Counted from the stretch's first letter, positions 30,979 to 39,228 are shown. The stretch: 41,694 bases of DNA from an uncultured Lachnospiraceae bacterium (GCA_910585355.1 CAJUDN010000003.1:1-41694); one strand, 5' to 3'. Numbers and translations: made by a program. Notes: a model not told the origin generated them from the sequence alone.

Positions 30979-31692
30979 ATGACAAACAAATTATTTAAAA
31001 CCATCGGATTTTTTTGCTTCTGTACTGCAATAATGGCAGCGGGACCCCAAAAGGCCTTGGCTGACCAGGAAAGCCCGGAATATCAGACAAGCACTGCGAT
31101 GCTGATTCGCGTGGACGATATGAGCACCGATATCCATTCCGAACCCAGCGAGGATTCTGAGATCGTGGGACAAGCCCATACAGGCGCTACATATGATGTT
31201 CTTGAATTGGTAGACGGCCAATGGGCGAAAATTTCCGCGGGAGACTTTGAAGGATATTTGAACACCGTAACGGCGGCTGCGACCGTTGCCGAGACCGCAG
31301 AAGAAGTTGTTGTGGATGTGGCGGCGGAGAGACGGGCTGCTCTGGTAGAATATGCCGTACAGTTTGTCGGTAACCGCTATGTATATGGCGGAACCAATCC
31401 CAATACAGGGGCCGACTGCTCCGGATTCACTTCTTACGTGATGAGACATTCTGCAGGAGTTGAGCTGCCTCATTCTTCCGCCGGACAGTCAGGATATGGC
31501 CGTGCTGTCAGTGCGGCGGATGTACGCCCGGGGGATCTGGTTTTCTATGGAAATGGAAGCCGCATTAACCATGTGGCCCTGTATATCGGTGACGGCCAGG
31601 TTGTTCATGCTTCCAATGCAAGAAACGGAATCCGAATTTCCAACTGGACATACAGAAATCCAGTAAAAATTGTAAATGTGATGGGAGATTAA
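30979..31692 (+). CDS. Secreted NlpC/P60 peptidoglycan endopeptidase with SH3b domain
   Basis: A 237-residue exported hydrolase that should cut stem peptides of peptidoglycan. Signal peptide: basic start then FFCFCTAIMAAGPQKALA. A bacterial SH3 domain follows (about 40-97; TDIHSEPSEDSEIV, GQWAKIS), then a short Ala/Val/Glu linker and the NlpC/P60 domain (about 118-237). The catalytic triad is Cys147 in DCSGF, His198 in INHVALYIG and His210 in VVHASN. Start ATG 30979 has GGGGA just upstream; the ATG at 30964 does not. A consensus promoter and a strong terminator make it a single-gene unit. Confidence 0.93.
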   Translation: MTNKLFKTIGFFCFCTAIMAAGPQKALADQESPEYQTSTAMLIRVDDMSTDIHSEPSEDSEIVGQAHTGATYDVLELVDGQWAKISAGDFEGYLNTVTAAATVAETAEEVVVDVAAERRAALVEYAVQFVGNRYVYGGTNPNTGADCSGFTSYVMRHSAGVELPHSSAGQSGYGRAVSAADVRPGDLVFYGNGSRINHVALYIGDGQVVHASNARNGIRISNWTYRNPVKIVNVMGD

Positions 31693-31697
31693 TCGTA

Positions 31698-31733
31698 CAG
31701 CCCGCAGGTGAATAAAAACCTGCGGGCTGTTTT
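31698..31733 (+). terminator. Terminator of the NlpC/P60 gene
   Basis: CAGCCCGCAGGT (31698-31709) pairs perfectly with ACCTGCGGGCTG (31718-31729), then TTTT. Confidence 0.93.
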
Positions 31734-31740
31734 CGACTTA

Positions 31741-31783
31741 TTTCTGCGGGCAATGGGACAAGTACCCCCATTGCCCGCAGAAA
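31741..31783. repeat. Perfect 17-base inverted repeat
   Basis: TTTCTGCGGGCAATGGG (31741-31757) and its exact complement at 31767-31783 with a 9-base spacer. It has no T run and follows a complete terminator, so it is something else. Confidence 0.7.
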
Positions 31784-31894
31784 TCAAGTACCGTGCCTGC
31801 CCGAATATTTGGCGAATGCTGCGAAGGTGAAATTGTACGCCTGCCGTCATTGGCAAATCGGTTTCGCCTAAGTACTTGGCAAATGCCTGCGAAC

Positions 31895-31926
31895 GAAATA
31901 CCCCGCAGTTTTCCGCGGGGTATTTC
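31895..31926. other. 12-base perfect hairpin
   Basis: GAAATACCCCGC (31895-31906), 8-base loop, GCGGGGTATTTC (31915-31926). Confidence 0.6.
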
Positions 31927-32281
31927 AATGGGAGTTGTAATAAACATTCTAGTACTACAGCGTACATTTAATATCATACTCACTTTTTGCAAAGGAATTT
32001 GCGTATAATTAGTAGTAATTACAACCGAATGCCGCAGCTTCACACAAGCTGATTTCGAAATGTACACTCTAGTGTCTCATCCGGTCGGTAATCATACTTC
32101 CAGCACCGCCTATCTATCCATCTGCCGCGTTGGTCTACGCTCCGCTTCGGTCCGTGCTAAACGTGTGCCACTGGCACACAGCACCGTCAGTCAGCGATGC
32201 CACCCCATCGCCTCCTTCCTCCGCCTTGCAGGCTGACAAAAGATTCGATACTGGCAGTGCGATTATTGGCCGGATGGAGCA

Positions 32282-32842
32282 TTAGAGCTTGCCGTGGCGA
32301 ATCAGACGGAATGCGCCTGCCTGTTCCAGAGCTTTTGCAACCAGAATAAAAAGCAGGGAGTCTACCGGCCATTGAATCAGGTTCTTTATGACCCGGGCCG
32401 GAAGAATAGCCAGATAACCTTTTCCGTTCAATAAAGAAAGCCAGTAGGTGCCGAGGATGATGTTGCAGAGAACTACAACCACAAGCTTTGCCGCCAGCAT
32501 CCGGCGGAGGCTTAAAGGCCGCTTATAGAGAAACAGCCCATAAATAAAAGCCGCCAGCATGGCATTGAAGGTAAAGCCGAACATGAATCCGCCGTCCGGC
32601 TTTATGAGATACTTTACAACGTCCATGGCGCCGCCAAACAGACACCCCACCACAGGGCCGAACAGATAGTCCACCAGTTCATTGGGCAGGGCTCCAAGGC
32701 CGATTTTTAAGTTGGGGGTCACACGGATGGAATAGTATCCAAGGACCACAGACATTGCGCCGAACATGGCGCAGGTAGTGACTGTGCTTACATTTTTGAA
32801 TTCATGATAGGATTCAGAAATCAAAGCAAGTAATTTTTTCAT
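32282..32842 (-). CDS. folT: Folate-family ECF transporter S component
   Basis: A 186-residue integral membrane protein that should bind folate and, with a shared ECF energy-coupling module encoded elsewhere, import it. About six hydrophobic helices are seen (for example VTTCAMFGAMSVVLGYYSI, FGPVVGCLFGGAMDVVKYLI, FMFGFTFNAMLAAFIYGLFL). The conserved KIGLGALPNELVDYLFGPVVG segment and KPDGGFMFGFTFNA fit FolT. ATG 32842 has AAAGGAGG seven bases upstream; the frame is open further but in non-protein-like repeat sequence. A tetrahydrofolate riboswitch lies 200 bases upstream on the same strand, which makes the substrate assignment much firmer. Confidence 0.92.
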   Translation of the reverse strand: MKKLLALISESYHEFKNVSTVTTCAMFGAMSVVLGYYSIRVTPNLKIGLGALPNELVDYLFGPVVGCLFGGAMDVVKYLIKPDGGFMFGFTFNAMLAAFIYGLFLYKRPLSLRRMLAAKLVVVVLCNIILGTYWLSLLNGKGYLAILPARVIKNLIQWPVDSLLFILVAKALEQAGAFRLIRHGKL

Positions 32843-32868
32843 GAAAATACCTCCTTTGCAGAATTTCG

Positions 32869-33002
32869 GTAACGGTTCAGAGAACGCCTGAACGGTTACG
32901 GCACACGGCCATTTAGGATTGCCCTGCGATGGGCTGTGTGCTCGTGCCACTGCATTTTCATACGGTCAGCACGGCAACGTGCTGACCTACCTGGACTGTT
33001 AC
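32869..33002. repeat. Palindromic intergenic repeat, family B, copy 1
   Basis: It contains GTAACGGTTCAG/CTGAACGGTTAC (32869-32899), GCACACGGCC/GGGCTGTGTGC (32901-32941) and a 10-base perfect stem GGTCAGCACG-gcaa-CGTGCTGACC (32964-32987), and ends CTGGACTGTTAC. The part from 32889 matches 39829-39944. It lies between the THF aptamer and folT, so it is part of the folT leader transcript. Confidence 0.7.
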
Positions 33003-33042
33003 AAATTCAAACGCAACAGGAGGCATGTGAAAATCTTCTGAG

Positions 33043-33139
33043 GCAGTGGGATGCGATATGTGCACCGCGGGTTTTAACCCTTCGTCCCGCCGGCAACTCC
33101 CCGTCCGGCAGGCACTTAACGCGCACATGTCTACTCTGC
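33043..33139 (-). ncRNA. Tetrahydrofolate (THF-I) riboswitch upstream of folT
   Basis: Read on the minus strand, the conserved blocks appear in order: GCAGAGTAGA, GCGCGTTAAGTG, a P3 arm with GGGGAGTTGCC, GACGAAGGG, CCCGCGGTGCACAT and CGCATCCCACTGC. P1 is closed by GCAG/CTGC. This matches the THF-I aptamer, including the GTTAAGTG and CGAAG...CGCGGTG core. It should sense tetrahydrofolate and reduce folT expression when folate is plentiful. A TATAAAAT-like -10 lies just upstream (about 33140-33150 on the plus map). Confidence 0.95.
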
Positions 33140-33253
33140 ATATTTTATATTACTGTTATAAGGGCAAAATATCTTTTGACCCCGGAACGTGTTTGAAAAT
33201 CCATTCCCATCATCCGTACAGCCCGCTTTGCGGAATTTGGCCTTCATTCGGCC

Positions 33254-33342
33254 GGCGTAACCCCTTACGCCTTCCTCATTCGGCTCCAATTTCTCACAAA
33301 CTGTGATGCACATCTGACGGAAAGCAGCTTTCAAACATGCTC
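33254..33342. repeat. Hairpin-bearing dispersed repeat, family A, copy 2
   Basis: Hairpin GGCGTAA-cccc-TTACGCC (33254-33271), then the conserved blocks TCATTCGG, CACAAACTGTGA and TGACGGAAAGCA, matching 30550-30626. Confidence 0.65.
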
Positions 33343-33597
33343 TGGCATCATCATATCACAGGACTGCACGAAAGAGAAGCGGAATTTCAGAATATTTTCG
33401 CTGTTTTGCTGTCTGTACATTTCATACCTCCCATTTTATAATGTATCGTAATTGTTAACAGTCCGGAGGGGGTCCACACTGGCCAGACTTATCTTATGGT
33501 CTGTGCAGGAAATCCCCTCGCTTTGCAGGGGAATACTCTGCAAAGGCTGCTGAACAGTTACAAATATATCAGAAACATGTGCACAGGAGGAATGACA

Positions 33598-34950
33598 ATG
33601 AGTAAAAGTGAGGTAAAGGATTTAACAGCGGGCGCTCCTCTGAAACTGATTTTAGGTTTTGCAATTCCTATGCTGCTGGGATTTTTGTTTCAGCAATTTT
33701 ACAATATGGTGGACACCGTCATTGTGGGTCAGTGTCTGGGTGTTACGGCATTGGCGGCGGTGGGCTCTACCGGCTCCATTAATTTCATGATTAATGGATT
33801 CTGCATTGGTGTTTCCAATGGTTTTGCCATACCGGTGGCTCAGAAATTCGGTGCGGGAGACCATAAAGGCATGAGAAAATTCGTGGCCAATGCCGTCTGG
33901 CTGGCAGCCGCTTTTTCGGCGGTCATGACAGTTATTGTGGGAATTCTCTGCATGGATATTCTAAGATGGATGAATACGCCTTCAGACATCATCGGCGGCG
34001 CTTATGATTACATATTTGTGATTTTTCTGGGGATTCCGGTCACATACCTTTACAACCTTCTGGCGGGGATTATCCGAAGCCTTGGAGACAGCAAAACGCC
34101 GGTATATTTCCTTTTGCTGTCCTCAGTTTTAAATATTGGGCTGGATTTTTTTACCATTCTTGTGATGGGGATGGGAGTGGGCGGCCCGGCTCTGGCGACA
34201 GTGGTTTCCCAGGGAATTTCTGCGGTTTTGTGTCTGGCCTATATGATGAAAAATTTTCCGATTCTTAAAATGACATTGGACGAGAAAAAGCCGGATGGAG
34301 ACATGATAAAGGCGCTCTGCGCCATGGGAATTCCCATGGGACTCCAGTATTCCATTACGGCTATCGGGAGCGTGGTGCTCCAGACAGCTGTGAATTCCCT
34401 GGGCTCACTGGCAGTTGCCGCCATATCCACGGGAAGCAAAGTCAGCATGTTTTTTTGCACGCCCTTTGATGCCCTTGGCGGCACCATGGCCACCTATGCG
34501 GGACAGAACGTGGGTGCAAAAAAACTGAACCGGGTGAAACAGGGCGTTTGGACAGCCAATATCATCGGATTCATTTATTCCATTGCCGCCTTTGCTTTTT
34601 TGTATTTCTTTGGGAGCCATATTGCCCTGTTATTCATGAATGAGGAAGAAACGGAGCTGATCAGCCAGGTGGCTTTATTTCTTAAGGTTAACAGTCTGTT
34701 CTATATTCCCCTTACCATGGTCAATGTAGTTCGGTTTGCCATCCAGGGGTTGGGATACAGCACCTTTGCTGTTTTGGCGGGAGTCTGCGAAATGGCGGCC
34801 AGAGCATTTGTGGGATTTGTACTGGTGCCCGTGTTTGGCTTTCTTCCGGCCTGCTTTGCCAGCCCTCTGGCATGGATTTGCGCGGATCTGTTTTTGCTCC
34901 CGGCCTTCGGTCATTGTATTAAAAAGTTAAAAATTTTGTTTGGCGAATAG
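33598..34950 (+). CDS. MATE-family multidrug/sodium exporter
   Basis: A 450-residue membrane protein with about twelve hydrophobic helices in two homologous halves. Family marks include PMLLGFLFQQFYNMVDTVIVG near the N-terminus, ALAAVGSTG, GIPVTYLYNLLAGIIRSLGDSKTP and the second-half equivalent AISTGSKVSMFFCTPFDALGGTMATYAGQN. It should export cationic compounds or metabolites using an ion gradient. Of three candidate starts, ATG 33598 has AGGAGG seven bases upstream; ATG 33592 is too close to it. It is followed by a separate small gene, and no regulator is adjacent. Confidence 0.92.
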   Translation: MSKSEVKDLTAGAPLKLILGFAIPMLLGFLFQQFYNMVDTVIVGQCLGVTALAAVGSTGSINFMINGFCIGVSNGFAIPVAQKFGAGDHKGMRKFVANAVWLAAAFSAVMTVIVGILCMDILRWMNTPSDIIGGAYDYIFVIFLGIPVTYLYNLLAGIIRSLGDSKTPVYFLLLSSVLNIGLDFFTILVMGMGVGGPALATVVSQGISAVLCLAYMMKNFPILKMTLDEKKPDGDMIKALCAMGIPMGLQYSITAIGSVVLQTAVNSLGSLAVAAISTGSKVSMFFCTPFDALGGTMATYAGQNVGAKKLNRVKQGVWTANIIGFIYSIAAFAFLYFFGSHIALLFMNEEETELISQVALFLKVNSLFYIPLTMVNVVRFAIQGLGYSTFAVLAGVCEMAARAFVGFVLVPVFGFLPACFASPLAWICADLFLLPAFGHCIKKLKILFGE

Positions 34951-35014
34951 ATTTTGAAAACCTGTGCCATACTAAGGGTGTAGTAAATGAAAACCACTTT
35001 AGGAGGTACTTCAA

Positions 35015-35182
35015 ATGTCTAAGAACAGCTATGATATGGACAACAGCACAAGAAACAACAGCCAGAATAATAATCAGAACAGCAGCCAGAACAACAGCCA
35101 GAATAACAGCCAGAATAACAGCCAGAACAGCAGTAAGAATTCCGGCAGAAACAGCAGCCAGAACTGCAGAAACAATTACTAA
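35015..35182 (+). CDS. Asn/Gln/Ser-rich 55-residue low-complexity protein
   Basis: The product starts MSKNSYDMDNST and continues as repeats of NNSQ and NSSQ, ending QNCRNNY. More than half of the residues are Asn, Gln or Ser, with one Cys and few hydrophobics. It has a full AGGAGG seven to nine bases before ATG 35015 and a 13-base perfect terminator right after the stop, so it is a real expression unit. In other frames the same repeat gives unlikely Ala/Thr/Arg-rich products. Asn-rich mini-proteins are known in spore-forming Clostridia, but I cannot assign this to a family. The repeats (AACAGCCAGAA) may vary in number between strains. Confidence 0.75.
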   Translation: MSKNSYDMDNSTRNNSQNNNQNSSQNNSQNNSQNNSQNSSKNSGRNSSQNCRNNY

Positions 35183-35196
35183 ATCATACAGTGCGG

Positions 35197-35231
35197 AATA
35201 CGGCAGGGAAATTGCTCCCTGCCGTATTTTA
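35197..35231 (+). terminator. Terminator of the Asn/Gln/Ser-rich gene
   Basis: AATACGGCAGGGA (35197-35209) pairs perfectly with TCCCTGCCGTATT (35216-35228), then TT. Confidence 0.88.
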
Positions 35232-35470
35232 CTATGAAAGTGTTGCACGGCAGCCATGGTGAATGCAGGCTTGCCTGCAATGAAGCATGGATATCGGGCA
35301 GCCAAGCCGGTATGAGTAAGTAGGCCGACAGGACGGATTACGAATACTGGCGGCGATTGCGGGAGGGCAAAGCCCGAAGCAATCGACTTTCATAGGGTGG
35401 CTGGTGCAACGTCAAAGGTCGCATGGGGGGTTACTATGAAAGTGTTGCACGGCAGCCAAGCCGGTATGAG
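35229..35470. repeat. Mosaic direct repeats in the rhodanese leader
   Basis: A 28-base sequence starting TTACTATGAAAGTG occurs at 35229-35256 and 35431-35458. A 20-base sequence GGCAGCCAAGCCGGTATGAG occurs at 35297-35316 and 35451-35470. The right-hand site is a join of the two left-hand ones, as if formed by deletion or duplication. Between them lies a CGATTGC...GCAATCG hairpin. The rest of 35183-35542 holds no gene. Confidence 0.75.
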
Positions 35471-35542
35471 CCTGTGTTTGGTGTAACATGTCCCAGGACA
35501 AAGGAATATCTTATAAATAAGAATACATCATTGGAGGGAACC

Positions 35543-35851
35543 ATGTTCCAGACCATTTCCATGAGACAACTGGAAGAGATCCTGAACCGGGGAGGAGATT
35601 TTGTCCTCTTAGACGTCCGGGACAGGGAAGAATACGAGAGGGGGCATCTGGAAGGGGCGGTAAATCTGCCCTTGTCAGAAATTGAACAGGCCGATGAAAT
35701 GTTTTCCAGAGACCAGGAAATTATTGTTTACTGTGCCCACGGTTCCAACAGTCTTCTGGCGGCCAGAGAACTTTCAAAAATGGGCTTTCGCGCCGTTAAT
35801 ACCTACGGTGGCCTTTCTTATTATCGTGGTCGGCATTTTATTTCTTCATAA
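35543..35851 (+). CDS. Single-domain rhodanese
   Basis: A 102-residue sulfurtransferase-fold protein. It has the usual LLDVRDREEYERGHLEGAVNLPL and the active-site loop CAHGSNS with Cys64, followed by ARELSKMGFRAVNTYGGLSYY. It probably carries a persulfide on Cys64 in sulfur transfer; the acceptor is unknown. Start ATG 35543 has GGAGGG six bases upstream; the frame is open upstream through the repeat region, which is not coding. Confidence 0.9.
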   Translation: MFQTISMRQLEEILNRGGDFVLLDVRDREEYERGHLEGAVNLPLSEIEQADEMFSRDQEIIVYCAHGSNSLLAARELSKMGFRAVNTYGGLSYYRGRHFISS

Positions 35852-36030
35852 AAAATCATTTGACAGAGGTCTGAACTGCCCTTAAAATGAAGAAGAAATG
35901 TAACTGTTCAGCAGGTCTTTCGCAGAGTCTGTCCCCGGCGGAGCTGGGGGCATTTAATGCGCTGACCGTAAGTAAACTGGGCCAAGGGCAAAAATCTCAT
36001 TGCCGCAGGCGAAAAAACGGAGAAAAAGCT

Positions 36031-37209
36031 TTGGAACATTTTGAGTTAATTGCTCCCTGCCATTTTGGGCTGGAGTCAGTCATGAAAAAAGAGATCACGG
36101 ACCTGGGCTACGAGGTAAGCCAGGTGGAGGATGGCCGCGTGACCTTTATCGGCGACGCAGAGGCCGTCTGCCGTGCCAATATATTTTTGAGAACTACAGA
36201 AAGGATTCTGCTGAAGGCGGGGAGCTTTCACGCAGAAACCTTTGAGGACCTGTTCCAGGGAACAAAAGCCATTCCGTGGGAGCGGTATCTTCCCCGGGAT
36301 GGCAGATTCTGGGTTGCCAAGGCCTCGTCCATAAAGAGCAGACTTTTCAGCCCGTCTGATATCCAGTCCGTCATGAAAAAGGCCATGGTGGAGCGGATGA
36401 AGGGGGCCTATGGAATTTCCTGGTTTCCAGAAGACGGAGCCAGCTATCCGCTCAGAGTTTTCCTCTATAAAGATGTGGTGACGGTTGCCATTGACACATC
36501 GGGGGAATCCCTTCACAAGCGGGGGTATCGAACATTAACCAGCAAGGCGCCTATTACAGAGACTTTGGCGGCGGCCCTTATTATGCTGACACCGTGGAGG
36601 GCGGACCGGATTTTGGTGGATCCCTTCTGCGGCAGCGGCACCTTCCCCATTGAGGCTGCCATGATGGCGGCTGACATAGCTCCGGGGATGAACCGGGAAT
36701 TTCTTTCGGAGGATTGGAAAAACCTGATTCCGAGAAAATGCTGGTATGCGGCCATGGATGAAGCTGGTGACCTGGTTCGGCAGGATGTGAAAGTGGATAT
36801 TCAGGGATATGACATTGACGGCGAGATCATCCGCGCCGCCAGGGCTAACGCAAAAGCGGCGGGAGTAGACCATATGATTCACTTTCAGCAGCGGCCGGTA
36901 AGTGAACTGAGCCATCCGAAAAAATATGGTTTTATCATTACGAACCCGCCTTATGGAGAGCGGATTGAAGAAAAGAAGAATCTGCCTGAGCTGTACCGAA
37001 CCATCGGCGAGCGGTATCAGGCCCTGGATTCCTGGTCTGCCTATATTATTACCGCTTATGAGGACACAGAACGGTATTTCGGACGTAAAGCCGATAAAAA
37101 CAGGAAAATCTATAATGGCATGATGAAAACATACTTTTATCAGTTCCAGGGGCCGAAACCTTCCGGAAAGATCGCGGCGAAGCGGAATGAAGAAGCGACT
37201 CATGCGTAA
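36031..37209 (+). CDS. RlmL-like 23S rRNA (guanine-N2)-methyltransferase, THUMP domain
   Basis: A 392-residue class I SAM-dependent RNA methyltransferase (YpsC/RlmL N-terminal type). The N-terminal THUMP domain begins EHFELIAPCHFGLESVMKKEI and includes AVCRANIFLRTTERILL. The catalytic part has DPFCGSGTFPIEAAMMA as SAM motif I, GYDIDGEIIRAARANAKAAG, and NPPYGER as the N-methyltransferase motif IV. Start TTG 36031 was chosen because the family begins at this point and GGAG lies upstream; an ATG at 35887 in the same frame would add 48 residues that look unlike protein. Its end overlaps the next gene by 23 bases. Confidence 0.88.
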   Translation: MEHFELIAPCHFGLESVMKKEITDLGYEVSQVEDGRVTFIGDAEAVCRANIFLRTTERILLKAGSFHAETFEDLFQGTKAIPWERYLPRDGRFWVAKASSIKSRLFSPSDIQSVMKKAMVERMKGAYGISWFPEDGASYPLRVFLYKDVVTVAIDTSGESLHKRGYRTLTSKAPITETLAAALIMLTPWRADRILVDPFCGSGTFPIEAAMMAADIAPGMNREFLSEDWKNLIPRKCWYAAMDEAGDLVRQDVKVDIQGYDIDGEIIRAARANAKAAGVDHMIHFQQRPVSELSHPKKYGFIITNPPYGERIEEKKNLPELYRTIGERYQALDSWSAYIITAYEDTERYFGRKADKNRKIYNGMMKTYFYQFQGPKPSGKIAAKRNEEATHA

Positions 37210-38608
37210 ACGGAACGTACATAAGCGGGTAATGAATACACGAATCATACGTAAACGGTTTGCCGGGATGTTCGCGCTCCTTTTAGCGGTTGCGGCGGGG
37301 TTTTGCGACCCGGCTGCCAGAAAACGGCCGTCTGTGTCGTTTGCGGCAGGCCGGGAGTTCTCCGGGCAAGTTGATTTGGAGAACAGCCAGGAGCTGCCCA
37401 AACAGTTTGATTTGCGGAGCCGGAGAGAGGTTTTGGCAGTTTCCGACCAGGGAGATCTTGGAACCTGCTGGGCTTTTGCATCTCTTGCCGCGCTTTCCAC
37501 ATCCATGCCGCAGGAAATGGAGGTTCCTCTTTCCGCGGATCATATGACCCTGAAAAACAGCTTTGGCCTGGGCCAGAATGACGGCGGCGATTATGCAATG
37601 TCGTCCTCTTATCTTTTGGCATGGCAGGGACCTGTGGCAGAGGAGGACGACCCGTATGGAGACGGAAGCTCTCCTGATGGTCTGGAGCCGGTCTGCCATG
37701 TACAGACTGTGGAAATTCTGGGAGAAAAGGACTATGGCGCGATTAAAAAGGCTGTTTATGAAACGGGAGGAGTTCAAAGTTCTTTGTATCTGCCTGCAGA
37801 CGCCGGAACGGACGGGAATCCCTATTACCGTAGAGATACACACAGTCTCTGCTATGACGGGGTAGAAGAGGCCAATCACGATGTGGTTATCGTAGGCTGG
37901 GATGATGGATATCCCAGAGAGAATTTTTCCGGAAAACCCCAAAAAGACGGCGCGTTTCTTTGTATGAACAGCTGGGGAGAGGACTTTGGAGACGGAGGTT
38001 TTTTTTATGTATCCTATGAAGACGCCCGGATTGGCTGTCACAGTATTTCTTACACAGCAGTGGAGCCTGTAGAAAACTACGACTTTATCCACCAGACGGA
38101 TCTTTGCGGATGGACCGGACAGCTGGGCGGTGCGGGTTCTGTGGCATGGTTTGCCAATGTCTACGAGACAGAAGAGCGGGAAACAATAAAGGCGGTGGGT
38201 TTTTATGCCACAAAGACGGACACTTCATATCGGATTTACTTTGCCATGATACCGGAGCGCGGAGGAGAAGCCGATATGGGAGAAGTTAATATAGGAGAGG
38301 CCTTTTCGGAGAGAAGCCTTATGGCGGAAGGCCGTCTTAAAAATGCGGGGTTTTATACCATTCCATGGTCGAGAGGGATGACGGTGGAGAAGAATAAACG
38401 CTTTGCCGTTCTGGTGGAAATTGATTCGCCGGGTACAGAACAGCCTGTGGCCATCGAATATCAGGCGGGAATCAGAACCGGAAATGTTGACATTAGCGAT
38501 GGAGAAGGGTATATTAGTTTCGATGGAAGGAACTGGCTCAGGACAGAGACCAGAGAAAAGTGCAATGTCTGCCTGAAGGCATATGGAGCAAAGGCGGAGA
38601 AAAAATAA
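37187..38608 (+). CDS. Secreted papain-family (C1A) cysteine protease
   Basis: A 473-residue exported protease. A long basic N-terminus precedes a hydrophobic signal (FAGMFALLLAVAAGF, about 25-39). The peptidase domain covers about residues 68-290: LPKQFDLRSR, oxyanion Gln88 and nucleophile Cys94 in DQGDLGTCWAFAS, His231 in ANHDVVIVGWDDG, and Asn261 in MNSWGEDFGDGG. The C-terminal 180 residues form a beta-rich domain like the lectin-like modules found with clostridial C1A proteases. There is no cell-wall anchor. The overlap with the methyltransferase gene suggests coupling; a second start at ATG 37202 is possible. Substrate unknown. Confidence 0.88.
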   Translation: MKKRLMRKRNVHKRVMNTRIIRKRFAGMFALLLAVAAGFCDPAARKRPSVSFAAGREFSGQVDLENSQELPKQFDLRSRREVLAVSDQGDLGTCWAFASLAALSTSMPQEMEVPLSADHMTLKNSFGLGQNDGGDYAMSSSYLLAWQGPVAEEDDPYGDGSSPDGLEPVCHVQTVEILGEKDYGAIKKAVYETGGVQSSLYLPADAGTDGNPYYRRDTHSLCYDGVEEANHDVVIVGWDDGYPRENFSGKPQKDGAFLCMNSWGEDFGDGGFFYVSYEDARIGCHSISYTAVEPVENYDFIHQTDLCGWTGQLGGAGSVAWFANVYETEERETIKAVGFYATKTDTSYRIYFAMIPERGGEADMGEVNIGEAFSERSLMAEGRLKNAGFYTIPWSRGMTVEKNKRFAVLVEIDSPGTEQPVAIEYQAGIRTGNVDISDGEGYISFDGRNWLRTETREKCNVCLKAYGAKAEKK

Positions 38609-38625
38609 ACTGAGGATTTGAGAAC

Positions 38626-39228
38626 ATGGAACATAAGATTGTATTTGCCACATCCAATGAGGGGAAAATGCGGGAAATCCGCGAATTACTAAGCGGTCTG
38701 GGAGCAGAAATTTTATCCATGAAGGAAGCAGGAGTCCGGATAGATATTGAGGAGGACGGGGCCACCTTTGAGGCTAATGCCCTTATTAAGGCCAGGGCTG
38801 TCTGGGAGCAGACCGGGGGAATTGTTCTGGCGGATGATTCCGGTCTGGAGGTGGATGCGCTTAATAAAGAACCGGGAGTTTATTCTGCCCGGTATATGGG
38901 AGAGAAAACTTCTTATGAAATCAAAAACTGGAATCTGATTCACAGACTGAACGGCGTGGCCGATGAAAAAAGGTCGGCGCGGTTTGTCTGCGTGATTGCA
39001 GCAGTGCTTCCTGACGGAAGAACATTATCGGTCAGAGATACCATGGAGGGGCGTATCGCTTACGAACCGGCCGGAGAGGAGGGATTCGGATACGATCCCA
39101 TTCTTTTTCTGCCTGAGCTGGGAAAAACTTCGGCGGAGATCACCATGGAAGAAAAGAACAAAATCAGCCACCGCGGCAAGGCGCTCCGGGCCATGAAGGC
39201 GCGTTTGGAAAAAGAAATTGGGGAATGA
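38626..39228 (+). CDS. rdgB: XTP/dITP diphosphatase (RdgB/HAM1)
   Basis: A 200-residue house-cleaning nucleotide pyrophosphatase that removes ITP, dITP and XTP from the pool. The motifs are clear: FATSNEGKMREIRELL at the N-terminus, EEDGATFEANALIKA, LADDSGLEVDAL, GVYSARY, and EGFGYDPILFLPELGKTSAE followed by KNKISHRGKALRAM. The length is standard. It starts 18 bases after the protease gene and stops next to the phosphoesterase gene, so a run of three coupled genes is likely. Confidence 0.96.
   Translation: MEHKIVFATSNEGKMREIRELLSGLGAEILSMKEAGVRIDIEEDGATFEANALIKARAVWEQTGGIVLADDSGLEVDALNKEPGVYSARYMGEKTSYEIKNWNLIHRLNGVADEKRSARFVCVIAAVLPDGRTLSVRDTMEGRIAYEPAGEEGFGYDPILFLPELGKTSAEITMEEKNKISHRGKALRAMKARLEKEIGE

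Larger units (their letters stand above)
31693..32281. other. Long intergenic region rich in hairpins, no gene
   Basis: It holds the terminator at 31698-31733, a 17-base perfect hairpin (31741-31783), three TTGGC(G/A)AAT motifs between 31808 and 31887, a 12-base hairpin (31895-31926), and a GTGTGCC/GGCACAC hairpin (32163-32179) inside CGGT...ACCG arms. The last 200 bases before the folT stop contain no clear open frame. Confidence 0.5.
32843..33597. other. Divergent folT-MATE intergenic region
   Basis: It contains repeat family B copy 1, the THF riboswitch, repeat family A copy 2 (33254-33342) and, towards the MATE gene, a small hairpin CCCCT/AGGGG (about 33514-33531) and a CTGAACAGTTACAAA motif of the kind that also ends family B. 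No gene in it is convincing. Confidence 0.6.

Noticed and set aside
33350..33597. Riboswitch (for example guanidine-type) in front of the MATE gene
   Set aside because: Only a short CCCCT/AGGGG hairpin is seen; no conserved core of any riboswitch class that I know.
35031..35237. Thr/Ala/Arg-repeat open frame
   Set aside because: It is an alternate frame of the Asn/Gln/Ser repeat and its start lacks a ribosome site, whereas the frame at 35015 has AGGAGG.
37245..38092. Long minus-strand frames opposite the papain-like protease
   Set aside because: Shadows of a GC-rich coding strand; the plus-strand protein has a full catalytic set.
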